From Micropterix aruncella (Eukaryota > Arthropoda > Insecta > Lepidoptera > Micropterigidae): a stretch of DNA of 64,000 nucleotides. The stretch lies in NCBI GenBank assembly GCA_944548615.1, contig OX155963.1, forward strand, positions 24,623,336 through 24,687,335, written 5' to 3'. The notes under the pieces are model-generated. The model had not been told where the DNA came from, searched no databases, and saw only the letters and a list, made by a program, of their open reading frames with translations. The position numbers and the translations under genes were made by a program. Positions 1 through 11,345 of the stretch are shown here, one piece after another. The first letter of the stretch is position 1; each line of letters begins with the position of its first letter.

Positions 1-177
1 TAACAATAACAATATTATATTATTAGTGCCATCTATCGCATTTATATAATATACGCTGATTGCATCACATGTTATGTGCCTATATAAAATTGCGATATAT
101 GTCACTAATAATTGAATGCTATTGTTGTTGTCATTAGTAAAATTATTGGGTTTTTTTAAACAATGTGTTTTTTGGTT

Positions 178-315
178 TAAAAAAACATTCATTTTCAAAG
201 ATTAGATGGCCAAATAAATTGCTATTAGTTTCGCTGTCAATGCCATCAGCGCCACCTGCATCCTAACAAGGATTGCTTTATCGTACTATGGAGTTGAGCA
301 ATATAATACCATATG
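178..315 (-). repeat. Family C interspersed repeat, copy 1
   Basis: The reverse complement resembles 40740-40885 and 56195-56345: a shared core around 'atgcaggtggc' followed by 'tttggccatcta'. No coding content is visible. The class is unknown. The sequence before it (1-177) is AT-rich and may be part of the same repeat, since 'cgctgattgcatcac' recurs in related form near 57050. Confidence 0.55.
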
Positions 316-342
316 TAGTCAATAATTCTACTAACAGTGGTA

Positions 343-1320
343 TTTATTTATTTATTTATTTTATTCGGTTAACAAACAGCGTTTATATATAACAAATACA
401 ATATATAACAATAAAACTATGACTAATTATATGTTAATACTATTTACCGTTAATACTATGTGTACAGTACATAACTCCGTTATTATACCTTATTATACTT
501 ACATTTCTTAAGCAGTGATTTATTGATAGACAAAATAGAAAGAACAAAAAACAAATGAAAATTAAATTTTACGATAAGACTATAATTATTGTTAATTATT
601 TGGTACCAAAAATATATTTTTTTTAAATATTACAAAAAACTATTCATATAAACCGTTTAAGGGATTAATAGTCATTAGATGAATTAGGGGGGACAAAGGA
701 CTGATAAGACTTTTTAATGGCTTCCTTAAAGTGACTTTTACCTGATGAAAAAATATCAATGTACCCGAACCTATCGTTATACGTTGTCATAGCTCTATTT
801 ATTAGGGAATGCTTCGTATAATTAGAGTTATATCTCTTTACATAAAACAGGTGCGGATTCTGAGTTATGCGAGGAGGAGCTAGAATAGATACCTTTTCGA
901 CCAGATACGCACTGTCAAAAATATTGTTTATTACACTGTAAAGAAACATCATATCGTAGGTTGTACGCCTATCTTCAAGACTATCGAGTTTAAAGAGAGC
1001 TAATCTATCATTGTACGATTCAGTAAATTTATTTTCCCTAAAGCACAAGTGCTTTAAGAATCTAATAGTTAATTTAATCTAATAGTTAATTCTCACTACA
1101 ACAAATAATGTATTGCCATCGACAAAAAAAGGCGAATACTAAATAAAAATAATTTACCTTAATAGAAAATAACAGCATACCTAAATTGGACCCTTGAAGT
1201 ACACCAGAATAATTGTAGAAATATCTGACACTTAACAGGACTGTGAAATAAGGCGATTTCTTAATAAGAAAGTTGACACGGCCGAGATGAGAATCAAGAG
1301 CAACAATATCCAATAAGCGA
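343..1320 (-). pseudogene. Degenerate CR1-like LINE copy (3' part)
   Basis: The minus strand ends in a (TTTA)n tail at 343-362, the usual 3' end of the CR1-like LINEs in this window. Upstream, 1048-665 encodes about 127 residues resembling the extreme C-terminus of a LINE ORF2, with 'LDSLEDRRTTYDMMFLYSVINN', matching the C-terminal region of the intact element at 32508-35369. A second patch at 1313-1086 contains 'SGVLQGSNLG', a decayed form of the reverse-transcriptase SGVPQGSxLGP motif. The two patches are much closer than in an intact element, so several hundred codons including the catalytic FADD box have been lost. It is a dead fragment. Confidence 0.75.
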
Positions 1321-1715
1321 TTACAGAATTCGCTTCGCTATAATTAATACAACGATGACCGACCATAACTGAGAACGATATGGCGAGCAGCACGAAGAAG
1401 CAGTCTCTCACTCCGACTTCGATAGAGAAGAGTGCTTATTAGAGAAGTGACGATGGAGATTAGTTCCGAGCGGTGAGATACAGTTCCCAGATAAACAAGC
1501 TGTATTCCCATATAGGAGAGCATCCATGTAACTTGATACACGATGTGGATCGATTTGGATTGGCAAATGTAAGAATTGGTCCAATCGCTTTTCTTTTCGA
1601 ACTAAAAAAAATGCAAATTTTATGTCATAGAATATGTCCCTACGTCAAAATATTCGCAATTGCAGTTTTCTTGAAACTAGAATATAAGCCTGTTTATAAC
1701 TGGCTTTTTGCTATT
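1321..1715. other. No gene seen
   Basis: Short open frames exist here on both strands but none shows a family motif or splice signals. The sequence ends at the (TTTA)n tail of the next LINE. Confidence 0.5.
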
Positions 1716-2025
1716 TTATTTATTTATTTATTTTATTATTTTTAAGGAAACATACAGCTGTTACAATAAATTTGTTACAGAATTATTAGGTTAAAAAAAT
1801 AAAGCTAATTACATGTTTCCACTTAAACATTCATAATTTAAACACAACAATATAATTTTTTTGAAGAATTAACTAACACTCATAGGGACAGGTGGGAACT
1901 GGGAAGAAAGGAGTCATAATAAGTAAATAAAATTTTATGTAAATACACGTTCCATAATATAGACATACATATTATTTAAAGATATTCTTGAATAAATATT
2001 ATTTATAATATATTATATATTGCGA

Positions 2026-4914
2026 TTACAATGATAAATCAATACCATCATTAATAATTGCTTTCTTAAGAGCGAATGATGACGTATTGAATACGTCAAT
2101 ATCGCCGAGCTGCGTATTACAAATTTTACATACCCTATACATGAAACAGTTTTGTGCATAATTAGTACTAACCTGCGGAAGGTGGAATAACTCCGTTTGG
2201 CGAGTGAGTCGCGATGGTACACGGAAAGATATCATTCCAAGAAGATCAGAACAATCAATATAACCTGCCAATATTTTATGGAAAAACACCACGTCTGCGC
2301 ATTTTCTTCTTGATTGTAAGGATTGAAGCCCATGAAAAGCAGCTGCTTCGTTGTGATTGGGAAAGGACAAGAAGGAGCGATAATTCAAATGTTTCAGGAA
2401 CACATTTTGAATACGTTCAATTCTTTTTATGTGAACATTATAGCTAGGAGACCATATTTGAGAAGCATATTCGAGGTGACTGCGGACGAAAGCGTAGTAC
2501 AAGAGTAATAGAGAATAATTAACTGCGAAATGTTTTGAAGTTCGAAGTACGAATCCTAACATACTATATGCTTTTTTTGTGATGTTATCTATGTGGGAGT
2601 TATATAATAACTTACTATCTAAAAGAACACCTAGATCCCGGATTGCATTTTTCTTGGTTATCGAGAAACCATTGACAGTATAAATAAATGGTAGAATATT
2701 GTTTTTCCGCGTAAAACTAACGGTAGCACATTTCGCAGCATTCAGGAATAAACGATTCGAGGCGCAATAAAGAGATAGTCTATCTAGATCATCCTGGACC
2801 AATTGACAGTCGTCAAGGGAATTAACAGGTGCGTACATTTTCATATCGTCAGCAAAAAGTAAAAACTTACAAAATTTAAAACAGGTATTTATGTCATTGA
2901 TATAAAATGTAAATAGAAGGGGCCCTAAAAGGCTACCCTGTGGCACACCCGAGGATATACTTGTCCAGTCGGATTTAAATCCTCCAATAACCACACGCTG
3001 GCAACGATTTTGTATGTACGATGCAAACCAACGTAGTAAATCACCGTGAATTCCAACGGCACTTAATTTTGAGATAAGATTAGTATGGTCCACCTTGTCA
3101 AAAGCTTTGCTGAAGTCAGTATAAATAGCATCCACTTGATTGCGTTTACTCATTTGAAGCGACAGGAAACTCGTAAACAAAGTAAGATTAGATACCGTAG
3201 ACCTGCCAGATCTAAATCCATGCTGTTGGGGTAGAATACAATGAGTAGTTGCCGCATATAATTGATCGTAAACTATTTTTTCAAATAGCTTACTGATGAT
3301 GGAGAGTTTGGAAATAGGACGATAGTTAGTAACATCAATTTTCGAACCTGATTTGTATACCGGTGTAACAAAAGCTTGCTTCCACTCGTCGGGAAAGGTG
3401 CCATAACAAACCGACCTCTTGAAAAGTAAGGTAAGCGGCAAGGCCAAAGTATGACCGCAGCGAAATATAAACAAAGGTGGGATACCGTCTGGTCCAGCAC
3501 TTTTATTGAGATCGAGCTTGCTAATATACTCCTCCACCAATTCTTCAGTGATTTCAATAGACGAGATATTACTACCATGGCATTCGATATGAGCAGAAGT
3601 ACTAGGACTAGCGGAAATCGGTTCAAACACGGATTCAAAATACTTACAAAGCATATTACACACTTCCTCCCCTGACGCAGAGACACTACCTAAGTACGTT
3701 ACTCTTTTAGGGACAGAGTCGGACTTCCGGAGGGATTTGGCATAAGACCAGAAGGACTTAGGATTGCTAAGAATATTTGTTTCAATTTTTTTAATGTACA
3801 TTGCATAGCAATCCCTGTTTATAAGTTTCTGCCTGGACCTCAACAGGGAAAATTTGTTGTAGTCAAGCGGGTTGTGAAACCGTTTAAACCTTTGATGGTA
3901 TCGATACTTCTCCTTGGTAATATTAATTAATGAAGCCGTATACCAAGGGGGATATTTGGATGCCCACTTCAATTTCGTTGGCACATAAAGATCAATTACC
4001 CTAGCCAGAATTCGATAGAAACCGCTTAACCCTTCAGGCCTCGGCCCCTCAGCCGATTGACAAGTTGATGTCCCAAAAAATTTTAGTAAAAATTAGTAAA
4101 GAAATTGAATTGTGACACTGTCTCACCAAAACATTAATTACTGCCAAACCACTGTACCCATAATTAAAATAAAACATATTAACATAATAAAACATAATGA
4201 AATAAAACAAATAAAATTAAAATAAAATTTAAACAAGGCCGTCACGCTGAACCGTGTTTTGGCCGATATCGGCCAATCGGGGCTCTAGGGGTTAAGGCAG
4301 AATTAATGTCAGTGTTACATATAAGATCTTTCCAATTAAACACCGCAAGTTCAGCATTAATTGCGATATAGTCAGCTTTATTAAACTGTGTCACCTGCCT
4401 GCGCGAATCCTGAAGTGGTATCACGAGATCTAGGGAATATTCTATAACGAGGGCTCTGTGATACTTGTAATCCTCAGGAACTATTGGGTTGTCGCTACTC
4501 GCTAGCATAAACATTAAGATTTTCATTGCATAGGACAAAATCTAACGTTTTCCCCATAGTGTTGCGGATACCATTATATTGGCGAAGACCAGCCAAACAC
4601 ATAGTGTCCAGAGTTAAGACAGCATGAGCAGAGGATGAAAAGTTAGTAGGCGTTAGAAATGAGCTATTACCTTCGCGATCCCAATCGATTTCAGGCAGGT
4701 TGTAGTCACCAACTAAAATAAATACATCTTTAGGATGGCTGAGAACAATGTCAACTAGTCGAGACATAAATGTTTCAATATTTGTATTATAATTAAGTGT
4801 TCTAGGGAAGTACGCACAACATATGTGAACTGAAGTTTTACACCCTTTTAAAGATGACGACGGTATGGTGACCCAGATGTCCTCAGCGCACGTACTCCAC
4901 CCTATGCATATGAG
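2026..4914 (-). pseudogene. CR1-like LINE ORF2: endonuclease remnant plus reverse transcriptase
   Basis: Minus-strand order: an endonuclease part (4914-4242) with 'GDYNLPEIDW' and 'KTLDFVL', then a reverse transcriptase (3984-2026, 652 codons without a stop). The RT shows 'NKSAGPDGIPP', 'NYRPIS', 'TDFSKAFDKVDH', 'SGVPQGSLLGPLL' and the catalytic 'FADD' box, then the thumb and C-terminal region ('RDLGVLLD', 'LEYASQIW'). No RNase H follows, as expected for CR1-type elements. Two lesions are visible: a one-base-type frameshift near 4500, between the frame ending 'NLNVYASE' and the one starting near 'ASSDNPIVP', and the MITE at 4026-4295. Excising the MITE joins the two frames in phase (266 bp removed, frame offset 2). 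The copy cannot mobilise itself but its RT segment is young enough to be uninterrupted. Confidence 0.85.
4026..4295. mobile_element. piggyBac-type MITE (family G), copy 1
   Basis: It is bounded by TTAA at 4026-4029 and 4292-4295, the obligatory piggyBac target. The ends are inverted, 'TTAACCCTTC' against 'AGGGGTTAA', and subterminal 'ggccgatatcggcc' is a palindrome. About 270 bp with no coding capacity. A close copy lies at 24121-24374, again between TTAA sites. It was presumably mobilised in trans by a piggyBac transposase elsewhere. Confidence 0.8.
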
Positions 4915-5184
4915 CCGAATTTTTATTTAAGTTTGTTGGCCGATCTTAAAAAGAACCTTTCTAAAAGTGCGGAATATTGATCATTCGGAAGAATCATCAA
5001 TATTTATCATTGTCAATATCATCAATAATCAATCATTGTTTATCATTGTCTTATCAACTCTTACCGTTGTGCAAACATTATTTTACAGCATAAATTACGT
5101 TAGGTACCTAATATTTTAAATAATTATAACGATAAAATTTGTACGTAATCTAATAGTTAAATCGAATAAAAGTGGCTATTAATA
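4915..5184. other. AT-rich, no gene seen
   Basis: Contains a cluster of 'atcatcaataat/atcattgtc' short imperfect repeats at 4980-5050. Nothing else recognised. Confidence 0.5.
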
Positions 5185-5646
5185 TATAACAAAAAGAATT
5201 AAAAAAACGACTGCCGTTACAGAAAGTGTATATAATTATTTTATGTATTTTAATTATTTTATCACGGTTTTAAAGCGGTTTTAAACGGTTTAAAATTATT
5301 TATTCACGGTTATTATCTTAAAAAGTATTTATAATTATTTTATCACGGTTTTTATGGAAAATTTGTGATTTATATATTTATTCATATAGATACATGTATA
5401 TTTCCGGAATGTACTCAATTAGATCTTTATTTGAAACACTATATATTTATGTTAATTTATTGACATTTGGACATTTAGACATTTAGCCACTGAATGTGAC
5501 ACCCCGGATGCCATAGGATTATAACAATACGACATACTTCTAAATCGGTTCAAGAGTTTAGAAGTTATGGTGGAATAAAGAAACGAAAAACATATATAGA
5601 TGAATCCTGAACACATTACAGTCCTCTTTTGTTGGGCAGTCATGTG
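5185..5646 (+). repeat. Family A interspersed repeat, copy 1
   Basis: Begins with 'acgactgccgttacagaaag' and ends with 'gttgggcagtcatgt', so the ends carry an inverted motif (cacgactgcc / ggcagtcgtg). Internal landmarks shared by all copies are 'tttccggaatgtactcaat', 'aacacgatatatttatg' analogues, 'aaatcggttcaag' and 'aagttatggtggaataaag'. Non-coding; probably a non-autonomous DNA transposon or Helitron-like element, class undecided. Confidence 0.7.
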
Positions 5647-6572
5647 ATAGCATTAAAAATTATGTCGAGTCTTATCCAGATAATTAAATAATTTAAATTC
5701 GCATGTAAGTCACAAAACTCGAATACAAAAATACCAATAACCTATTAACCAATTACTACTACCTAATATCAAATTACTTTGTGACTATTAAGAAGTTTTG
5801 TGGATTTTCTTCAAAAAAAATTTCAACATATATTTTAAATGAATTCATTGCAATTCATTACTCTGATTTTTAGATGCCTTGCTTTGTGGGAAATTAAAAT
5901 TCGACTACGAGAGAGTTCGATTTCAGTCGTGAGCCGAGGGTTCCATATTTTATTGTAACCTTACGATTCGCAAAACTCTACTTTTCTCAATACTAAAGAA
6001 AATGCAGTCGTCATTGACCGAGATGGGCGAAATTGATCAAGTGCAAAATGCATATAAACGTCATCAATAAATTCACCGGATCGGGCAATAAAACACCAAA
6101 AACCGGTCGGTTTAACCGTTCGGCGAAATCAAAAATGGAGTCAATTCGGGTTTAAAGAACATTTCGGAAGTAGCGCCGCGCCTCGAGCCGAGCAATGAAA
6201 CGATGGAAAGCGCCTTGCGACATTTTTAATACCGCTTTTGTGAACAAATGAGCAGCCGGTCGGCGGTCTTTTGTTCTCATTATTTGATTGTTCGCGCCGT
6301 GTTATTCGTTTCTATGACGTTGTCGCGTTAGATGCTTCTTGGAAATATTGTGGCGCAAGTTTCGTTATTATTGTAGTTAGTAGTAGCATAACTATCTCGC
6401 GATGATCTCTTTATCGATCGATTTCTTGGGTAATGCAAACTGCAGTGTTAGATTCTCTCTCTTCATCTAGTGCCCTCTCCTCTGCAAAATTTAGTGAACA
6501 TTTTAGTTACTTGGATCTTGCAGACTGCGGTATTAATACAGTTTAGCAGAATCGTCCGCATTTAAGATGTTT
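5647..6572. other. Mostly unique sequence with a lepidopteran-type repeat fragment
   Basis: Positions about 5905-5955 ('gagagttcgatttcag...gccgagggttcc') resemble the 'gagttcgactcgca...ccgagggttccgta' repeat seen better at 55655-55725. Positions 6160-6350 are GC-richer and non-repetitive within the window. They have no open frame with splice signals and could be a regulatory segment. Confidence 0.35.
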
Positions 6573-6735
6573 TATTGTCACCCCTCTGATTCCAAATCTG
6601 CAAATCCTTGCTTTACCATTATAAATAAGGGGGATATAGGCGTTTGAAAACGCGTTCAACATCTATACGGCAGTACGTTTTTTTAATTTTATAAAACAAT
6701 TCATAAACACCTATTTGGTGGTAGGTTATTACTTT
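6573..6735 (+). repeat. Family D repeat, copy 1
   Basis: Shares 'gattccaaatctg...' at one end and 'aaacacctatttggtggtaggtta' at the other with the large inverted array at 20636-21180. Non-coding. Confidence 0.55.
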
Positions 6736-6737
6736 TT

Positions 6738-6935
6738 ATTTATTTATTTATTTATTTACCAGGGAAAACATACAGCGCTACAAAAATATTACAATTACAT
6801 TAAATACAATATTTCATTGGAAGTGTGGCCCAAATTGAGATGTGCTTCCAAATGGAGTTCATTTTCTGTATGGCAGCTGGCAGATCACGTGGAATTACTT
6901 GATGGACAAGAAGGCACTGGAAAGTGCCAGCCATA
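6738..6935 (-). mobile_element. LINE 3'-end fragment
   Basis: The (TTTA)n tail at 6738-6757 is followed by 'ccagggaaaacatacagcgc', which matches the 3' UTR start of the copies at 1716 and 62806 ('aaggaaacatacagc', 'aaggaaaaccaacagcc'). It is a severely 5'-truncated minus-strand CR1-like copy. Its upper boundary is uncertain. Confidence 0.55.
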
Positions 6936-7069
6936 GAGCCTCCTCGCGCTATTGCTATGGCGAATTTCGCTATTCGCTAAATTTAAACGGAATTTATCTT
7001 GCGTAGACCTCAACCTGGAATTAGCATGCTTAGACCTCTACCTCACGTTAGCGGCAATCGGTATACGAA

Positions 7070-7770
7070 TTTATGGCGGATCCGACGCGTCCTTTGCCGG
7101 TCGATGTCACTCGGGATCGAGTGGTCAACAGGTAATTTCTAAGGATATGTGACAACAGTCAACACCTACCCACATAACAAGTTAATATGTAGATTGAAAA
7201 AATAAAAAACACCACTATCGTTTCAGAAAGTAAACTATTATATTTATAATATTTTTATGTGGTTTATGCATTTATCCATATAGATACATATATACTTAAT
7301 CATACCTTTCATTTGCCATAAAACACGCTATACTTAAGTTAATTTATTGATAATTGGGCGTTTGGACATTTAGAGGACTACTTACTTGATATTTAAACTG
7401 TTATGGTACCCTATGATACTCGGGATGACATAATAATTCTAACAATACTACACACTTCTAAATCGGTTCAAGCGTTTAGAAGTTATGGTGGAATATAAAA
7501 AGGAAAATATACATAGATGAACCCTGAACACATTACATCCCTTTTTTGTTGGGCAGTCGTGAAAAAAACTTCATAGGAAACGTACGTTTCCAGACTCTTC
7601 GAGTAATTCGTCGGTTGATTGAGTAGGCTCACCGCTGCCCAGAGCTGCCCGAGTCTATGACTGCAGGATAAAGTCGCAGACATAGTTCACTGGCCGGCCT
7701 TCCAGTGTATTCCCTCTTCACAAGCCCTACGATAGCGGGGATAGATGTTGACCTGCTCTCAAGGGATAGC
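7070..7770 (-). repeat. Family B copy 1, split by a family A element
   Basis: Left part 7070-7176 ('ggtcgatgtcactcgggatcgagtgg') and right part 7563-7770 ('gaaacgtacgtttccagactcttcg') are consecutive pieces of family B in reverse orientation. Family A copy 2 lies between them. GC-rich and non-coding. Confidence 0.6.
7177..7562 (+). repeat. Family A repeat, copy 2 (nested in family B)
   Basis: Runs from 'aataaaaaacaccactatcg' to 'ttgttgggcagtcgt' with the usual internal landmarks, including 'aaatcggttcaagcgtttag'. It lies inside a family B copy, so it is the younger insertion. Confidence 0.7.
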
Positions 7771-8129
7771 TCATTCATTTTCTAATTCTTTGATAGAATA
7801 ACAGCAACAATTACAGTCCAATTACAACTCAACTCTCCGCTGCAAATTTGCAAGATGTCGTTTAATTCCGCGCAGGCATTTTTAGCTTGCGTGATATCGA
7901 CGCCACATTTTTTATATTGAGAATCACTAATAATCACATTCTCACGCGGAAAACGTCAAAGTGACGTTAACTAGTTGTAGAATATGTAGAGTTATATCTC
8001 GTGAGAGAACGAAGCATCGCTTAATAATATAGAACAATTCACACCCCACCCACTTTTACGAGTACTTCGATAGATAACACTCGTGCTTAGTCGGGTCATA
8101 TTAGACCCTAGCCTATTAATCCTGGGTGG
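7771..8129. other. No gene seen
   Basis: Non-repetitive within the window apart from short matches. No open frame with motif or splice support. Confidence 0.4.
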
Positions 8130-8540
8130 AGTCATTGAGGATTGTCGATTACAACGGGCAAACCTGTCGCCCCAGAGAGTTTTAACGACATAATGCCATC
8201 CTGTCTCATTGAGAGATAGCAAAACTTTTGTGGACAACACCATCCACTGTCAAACTACGCCAATAACTCGTAAGAGCCCAATGCCTTAAGCGAGGCAATG
8301 GGAAGTGCACCAACGAGTTAACCTCTCGCCCTTACCTACCAGATTTGAATGGATTTCTCCATTCTCCAGTCTGGTCACAGTCGCTTGCGCGGTCTCTACC
8401 TATGTTTATTGCGGACCGAGGCGCCCTTTGCTCTTCAAAATTACACGGGATCGGGTGGCCAATAGATCGTTTTAAGAATAGATGAGGACAGGTCGAAACG
8501 TATCCCCGCTGCTTACGTTTCCAGACTTTCCCGGTTATTC
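8130..8540 (-). repeat. Family B, copy 2
   Basis: Reverse-oriented and partial. It starts with the family's 3' end ('cgattacaacgggcaaacctg') and runs to 'acgtttccagactttcccgg'. The internal blocks 'cttgcgcggtctctacc' and 'acacgggatcgggtggcc' match other copies. Immediately followed by another copy. Confidence 0.65.
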
Positions 8541-9221
8541 GCCGGATTGCGTAAGCGTGGCTGATACAGCAGTCAACAACTGCAGGTTACAGCTGAGCTT
8601 ACAGTGGGATGAGCTTACAGTGGGATGGGATGAGCTGCAGGTTACAGTGGGATGAGCTTAGAGGACTTGGTTAGACAATGACAATCCACTATCTAGCTCC
8701 GCCAACTACGAACCCGCGAGAGACCAACCTTTACCACCCGTCACCGGGTAGTTAACCCAGTGGACCGACACTCGCGCCCTTACTTCCAGTTTCAGCCAGA
8801 TTTCTCCGGCCTCCCGACTGGGTGCAGGTGCGAGGTCGCTTACGCGGTCCTCTCCATTACGTAGCGGTGATAGATTCGGTGTCTACCGAATCTACCGCTG
8901 ACCACGGCATCCTTTGCCCGGTTGTTTTGTACCGGGTAGCCGATTGGTCATTTAAAGAGCAGTTGCCTGTTAACTATCACCCACGCTCTATCCAAGCGCC
9001 CCCGGTTATCAGTCGGAATGCACAGTCGATTGGCTAACACCGCAGGGCACGCAAACCGTCTAGGAGCGCCCGAAGGGCGATTCCCAGGGATACTGACCTG
9101 CAGGCACAGAGTCCTACCCGGGCTCGCACTTCTGCGTGGATAGTACCGTATGGGTGTTGACCTGTGAGTTGTGGCAGACCTGTGAGTGGCCCAACTGCAC
9201 TGGGCCTATTAGCTCCCAGAC
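8541..9221 (-). repeat. Family B, copy 3
   Basis: Second reverse-oriented copy in tandem with copy 2. It ends at 'gggcctattagctcccag' (9200-9218), the reverse complement of the family's conserved 5' start 'gggagctaat'. A 'cagtgggatgagctta' unit is duplicated two to three times at 8595-8660. Confidence 0.65.
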
Positions 9222-9360
9222 CATATTACATTTCATGCACATATTACACATATTAAATATCATGTCCATACACATATCATGTATCATATCATGTTGCATA
9301 TCATGTATCATACACATCATAGCACATATCACACATATTAGACCAGGCATATTAGACCAT
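9222..9360. repeat. Low-complexity CATAT/CATGTAT repeat
   Basis: Imperfect iterations of 'catat', 'catgtatcat' and 'cacatatta'. This explains the Met/His/Ile-rich open frames on both strands here. Confidence 0.8.
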
Positions 9361-9929
9361 AGCACAGACGCTTTCCAGGACAGAAGGGAAGTGGAGCTGG
9401 ATTTTAAAAGAGACGAGCTGAATACCAGTCTATCCGCGGCTACAAAGTGTAAATACTGCAATACGGCAATGTTCTGACGTGCTTCAAATGTACTCGGATT
9501 CTTCACAGCACGATTGGTTACGTCAATCACTTGTGGCGCACGAAAGAGCGGAGCATCCAGATGCCCCTGAACTAAACTGAACCATGAAACGATTTGGATG
9601 CTGTAACCGAAACTGGCTACTAGGAAGACATGATCTAAGTAATAATTGACTTACTATCATACACTAAGAAGAATATTCATGTACTAGCTATAGCCTAATG
9701 AATACTATCTATAATATAGCTAGCTTTTGTAATTTTGTTTGTAAACTGTTACGATTTCACTTGTGTCAGTTCGCTGAGCAATGCTGTAAATAATGTTAGT
9801 GTAGTGTTTTTACGGAATAAAAAACGATAAAAAATAATGTGTTTTGGTAATGTTCAACAGCAACCAAAGAATAAATTTAAAATCGTAGCAGGTCTTCAGA
9901 TTTAAATCTGAATTACCGAGGAGTGGGGT
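9361..9929. other. No gene seen
   Basis: No repeat shared with the rest of the window and no convincing open frame. Confidence 0.4.
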
Positions 9930-10150
9930 GAGATTTCATTCGCGAGTTGAGATTAATCGCTCGGCCATTTTTTCACGGCCCGCTGGTTTGTTGATTAGGT
10001 CGCCTGATATGTCATTATTCTTCTGGGTTACGGGTTCGATTCCCGGCTTGGTCACGATTTTTAGCTGGGATAAAATTAAGGCGACATGAGACCTCAGAAA
10101 AATATCCGAAATGGGAACACGAGAAAAAATAGGCGTGGTCAATTTTGTAG
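9930..10150 (+). repeat. Probable tRNA-derived SINE fragment
   Basis: 'gggttcgattcccggc' (10031-10046) fits a pol III B box in a tRNA T-arm. The antisense frame reads 'KPGIEP', a common artefact of tRNA-type SINEs. I see no complete cloverleaf, so it is not a functional tRNA gene. Confidence 0.4.
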
Positions 10151-11029
10151 GGTTTGACCAATAAAAATCCAGCGTTGTCGAAGCGTCAGGAGCAGATTCT
10201 ACGTCCGCTCGCGCCGGCTACTATGCGCATACTAAATGCACTATCGCAGCGCCAGCACATAATAACTATCTTTACGCAGTGGTGGTATAAGGGTGTTAAT
10301 CGCAAAGCATATTTAGCGTAACTCTCAGAGCGCTCTCACGTTTTCATTAATTCTAATTAATTTAGGGCCTAAATAAAAAATGTGGCTAAGTGCCGCCCTA
10401 GAGAATTAACCAGTCAATATAATGAAATTATAATAAAACACACTCACCGCTTACACTGTAGGAGTAAACGCACCTGAAAGTTTTCGAAATCAGTTTAAAG
10501 CCCTAATGTCCAAGGCAATGAGCAACTATTTTTAGTCCAAATTTTAAATTGGTTTCTTATCGAGGGATTCACTTAGAAACTTTTTTTAATTAATGCTTAT
10601 ATTTTTCAAAATACTCATAAAACTAAAATTCTTCAGATATGGTCGTTCCCAGGTATCATGTCGCCTTAACAGAATAGCATTTCAATTCTTTCGAGCGAAT
10701 GGAATAACAAGACGCACGTTTACACACATGTTACACGCACACATTCACATTTCATAGTATAAGAGTCGTATGAAAATAAACTTGCCTATTGTGAAATTTT
10801 GTAATAAAGAGTAAAAACAAACAAACGATTGTTTTCCCTTTTACTTTCTCGGCAGAGGTAAAGTATTGTGAGGTCGCAATTTTTTTTTTTCGAGATGAGG
10901 ACGGATATAGGTATACATTTTGTAGGTATGTAATTTAGAAACAACCAATCCGAAAATATCGGGAGTGATATTGATCAAGCCAGATTGAAACCGAATTACT
11001 GAATTCAAACTGAACTCAAACTGAATTAC
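10151..11029. other. No gene seen
   Basis: Intronic or intergenic-looking sequence with a T-run at 10880. No motif-bearing open frame. Confidence 0.4.
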
Positions 11030-11345
11030 CGCTGTAATACAGCAGGTAGAGGCCGCGTAAGCGACTTCGGACTCGTAACCAGTCGGGAGGACGGAGGTAT
11101 CCTGAAGGTTAACTCTAGACGGAGATATCCTACCAAAACTGGTAGTTAGGGGGCGAGGCTGCGCGCTGGTTACCTTTCCCGGTGCCTCGCCGTAAGGCTT
11201 TGGCCTTTAACGGGCTTGTTGGCGGAGCTAGACAGTATATTGTCTTGTCTTTAAGTCTTCTACTTTCATCCCACGGCTGAAAGAACGATCACATATCGTT
11301 ATATCAACCTGGGGTGACGGGTTCGCTCGCTGTAGTCGACACCGC
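11030..11345 (+). repeat. Family B, copy 4 (3' half)
   Basis: Forward orientation. It contains 'gcgtaagcgac', 'gactcgtaaccagtcggg', 'gtgcctcgccgtaagg' and ends at 'tgacgggttcgctcgctgta', close to the family's 3' end. The 5' half is missing. Confidence 0.65.

Larger units (their letters stand above)
1716..4914 (-). mobile_element. 5'-truncated CR1-like LINE with an inserted piggyBac-type MITE
   Basis: This non-LTR retrotransposon copy runs on the minus strand. Its 3' end is a (TTTA)n tail at about 1716-1735. The body encodes the C-terminal half of an apurinic-like endonuclease and a nearly complete reverse transcriptase. The 5' end falls inside the endonuclease domain, at the 'CAEDIWV' motif near 4880-4910, so ORF1 and the start of ORF2 are missing; this is typical 5' truncation by abortive target-primed reverse transcription. 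A 266-bp piggyBac-type MITE plus its duplicated TTAA splits the frame at 4026-4295. I could not define a target-site duplication. Confidence 0.85.

Noticed and set aside
9114..9530. Met/Cys/His-rich proteins on both strands
   Set aside because: Both are generated by the CATAT-type low-complexity tract and run into the family B repeat.
9990..10060. Functional tRNA gene
   Set aside because: A B-box-like T-arm is present but I cannot fold a full cloverleaf with an acceptor stem. More likely a SINE relic.
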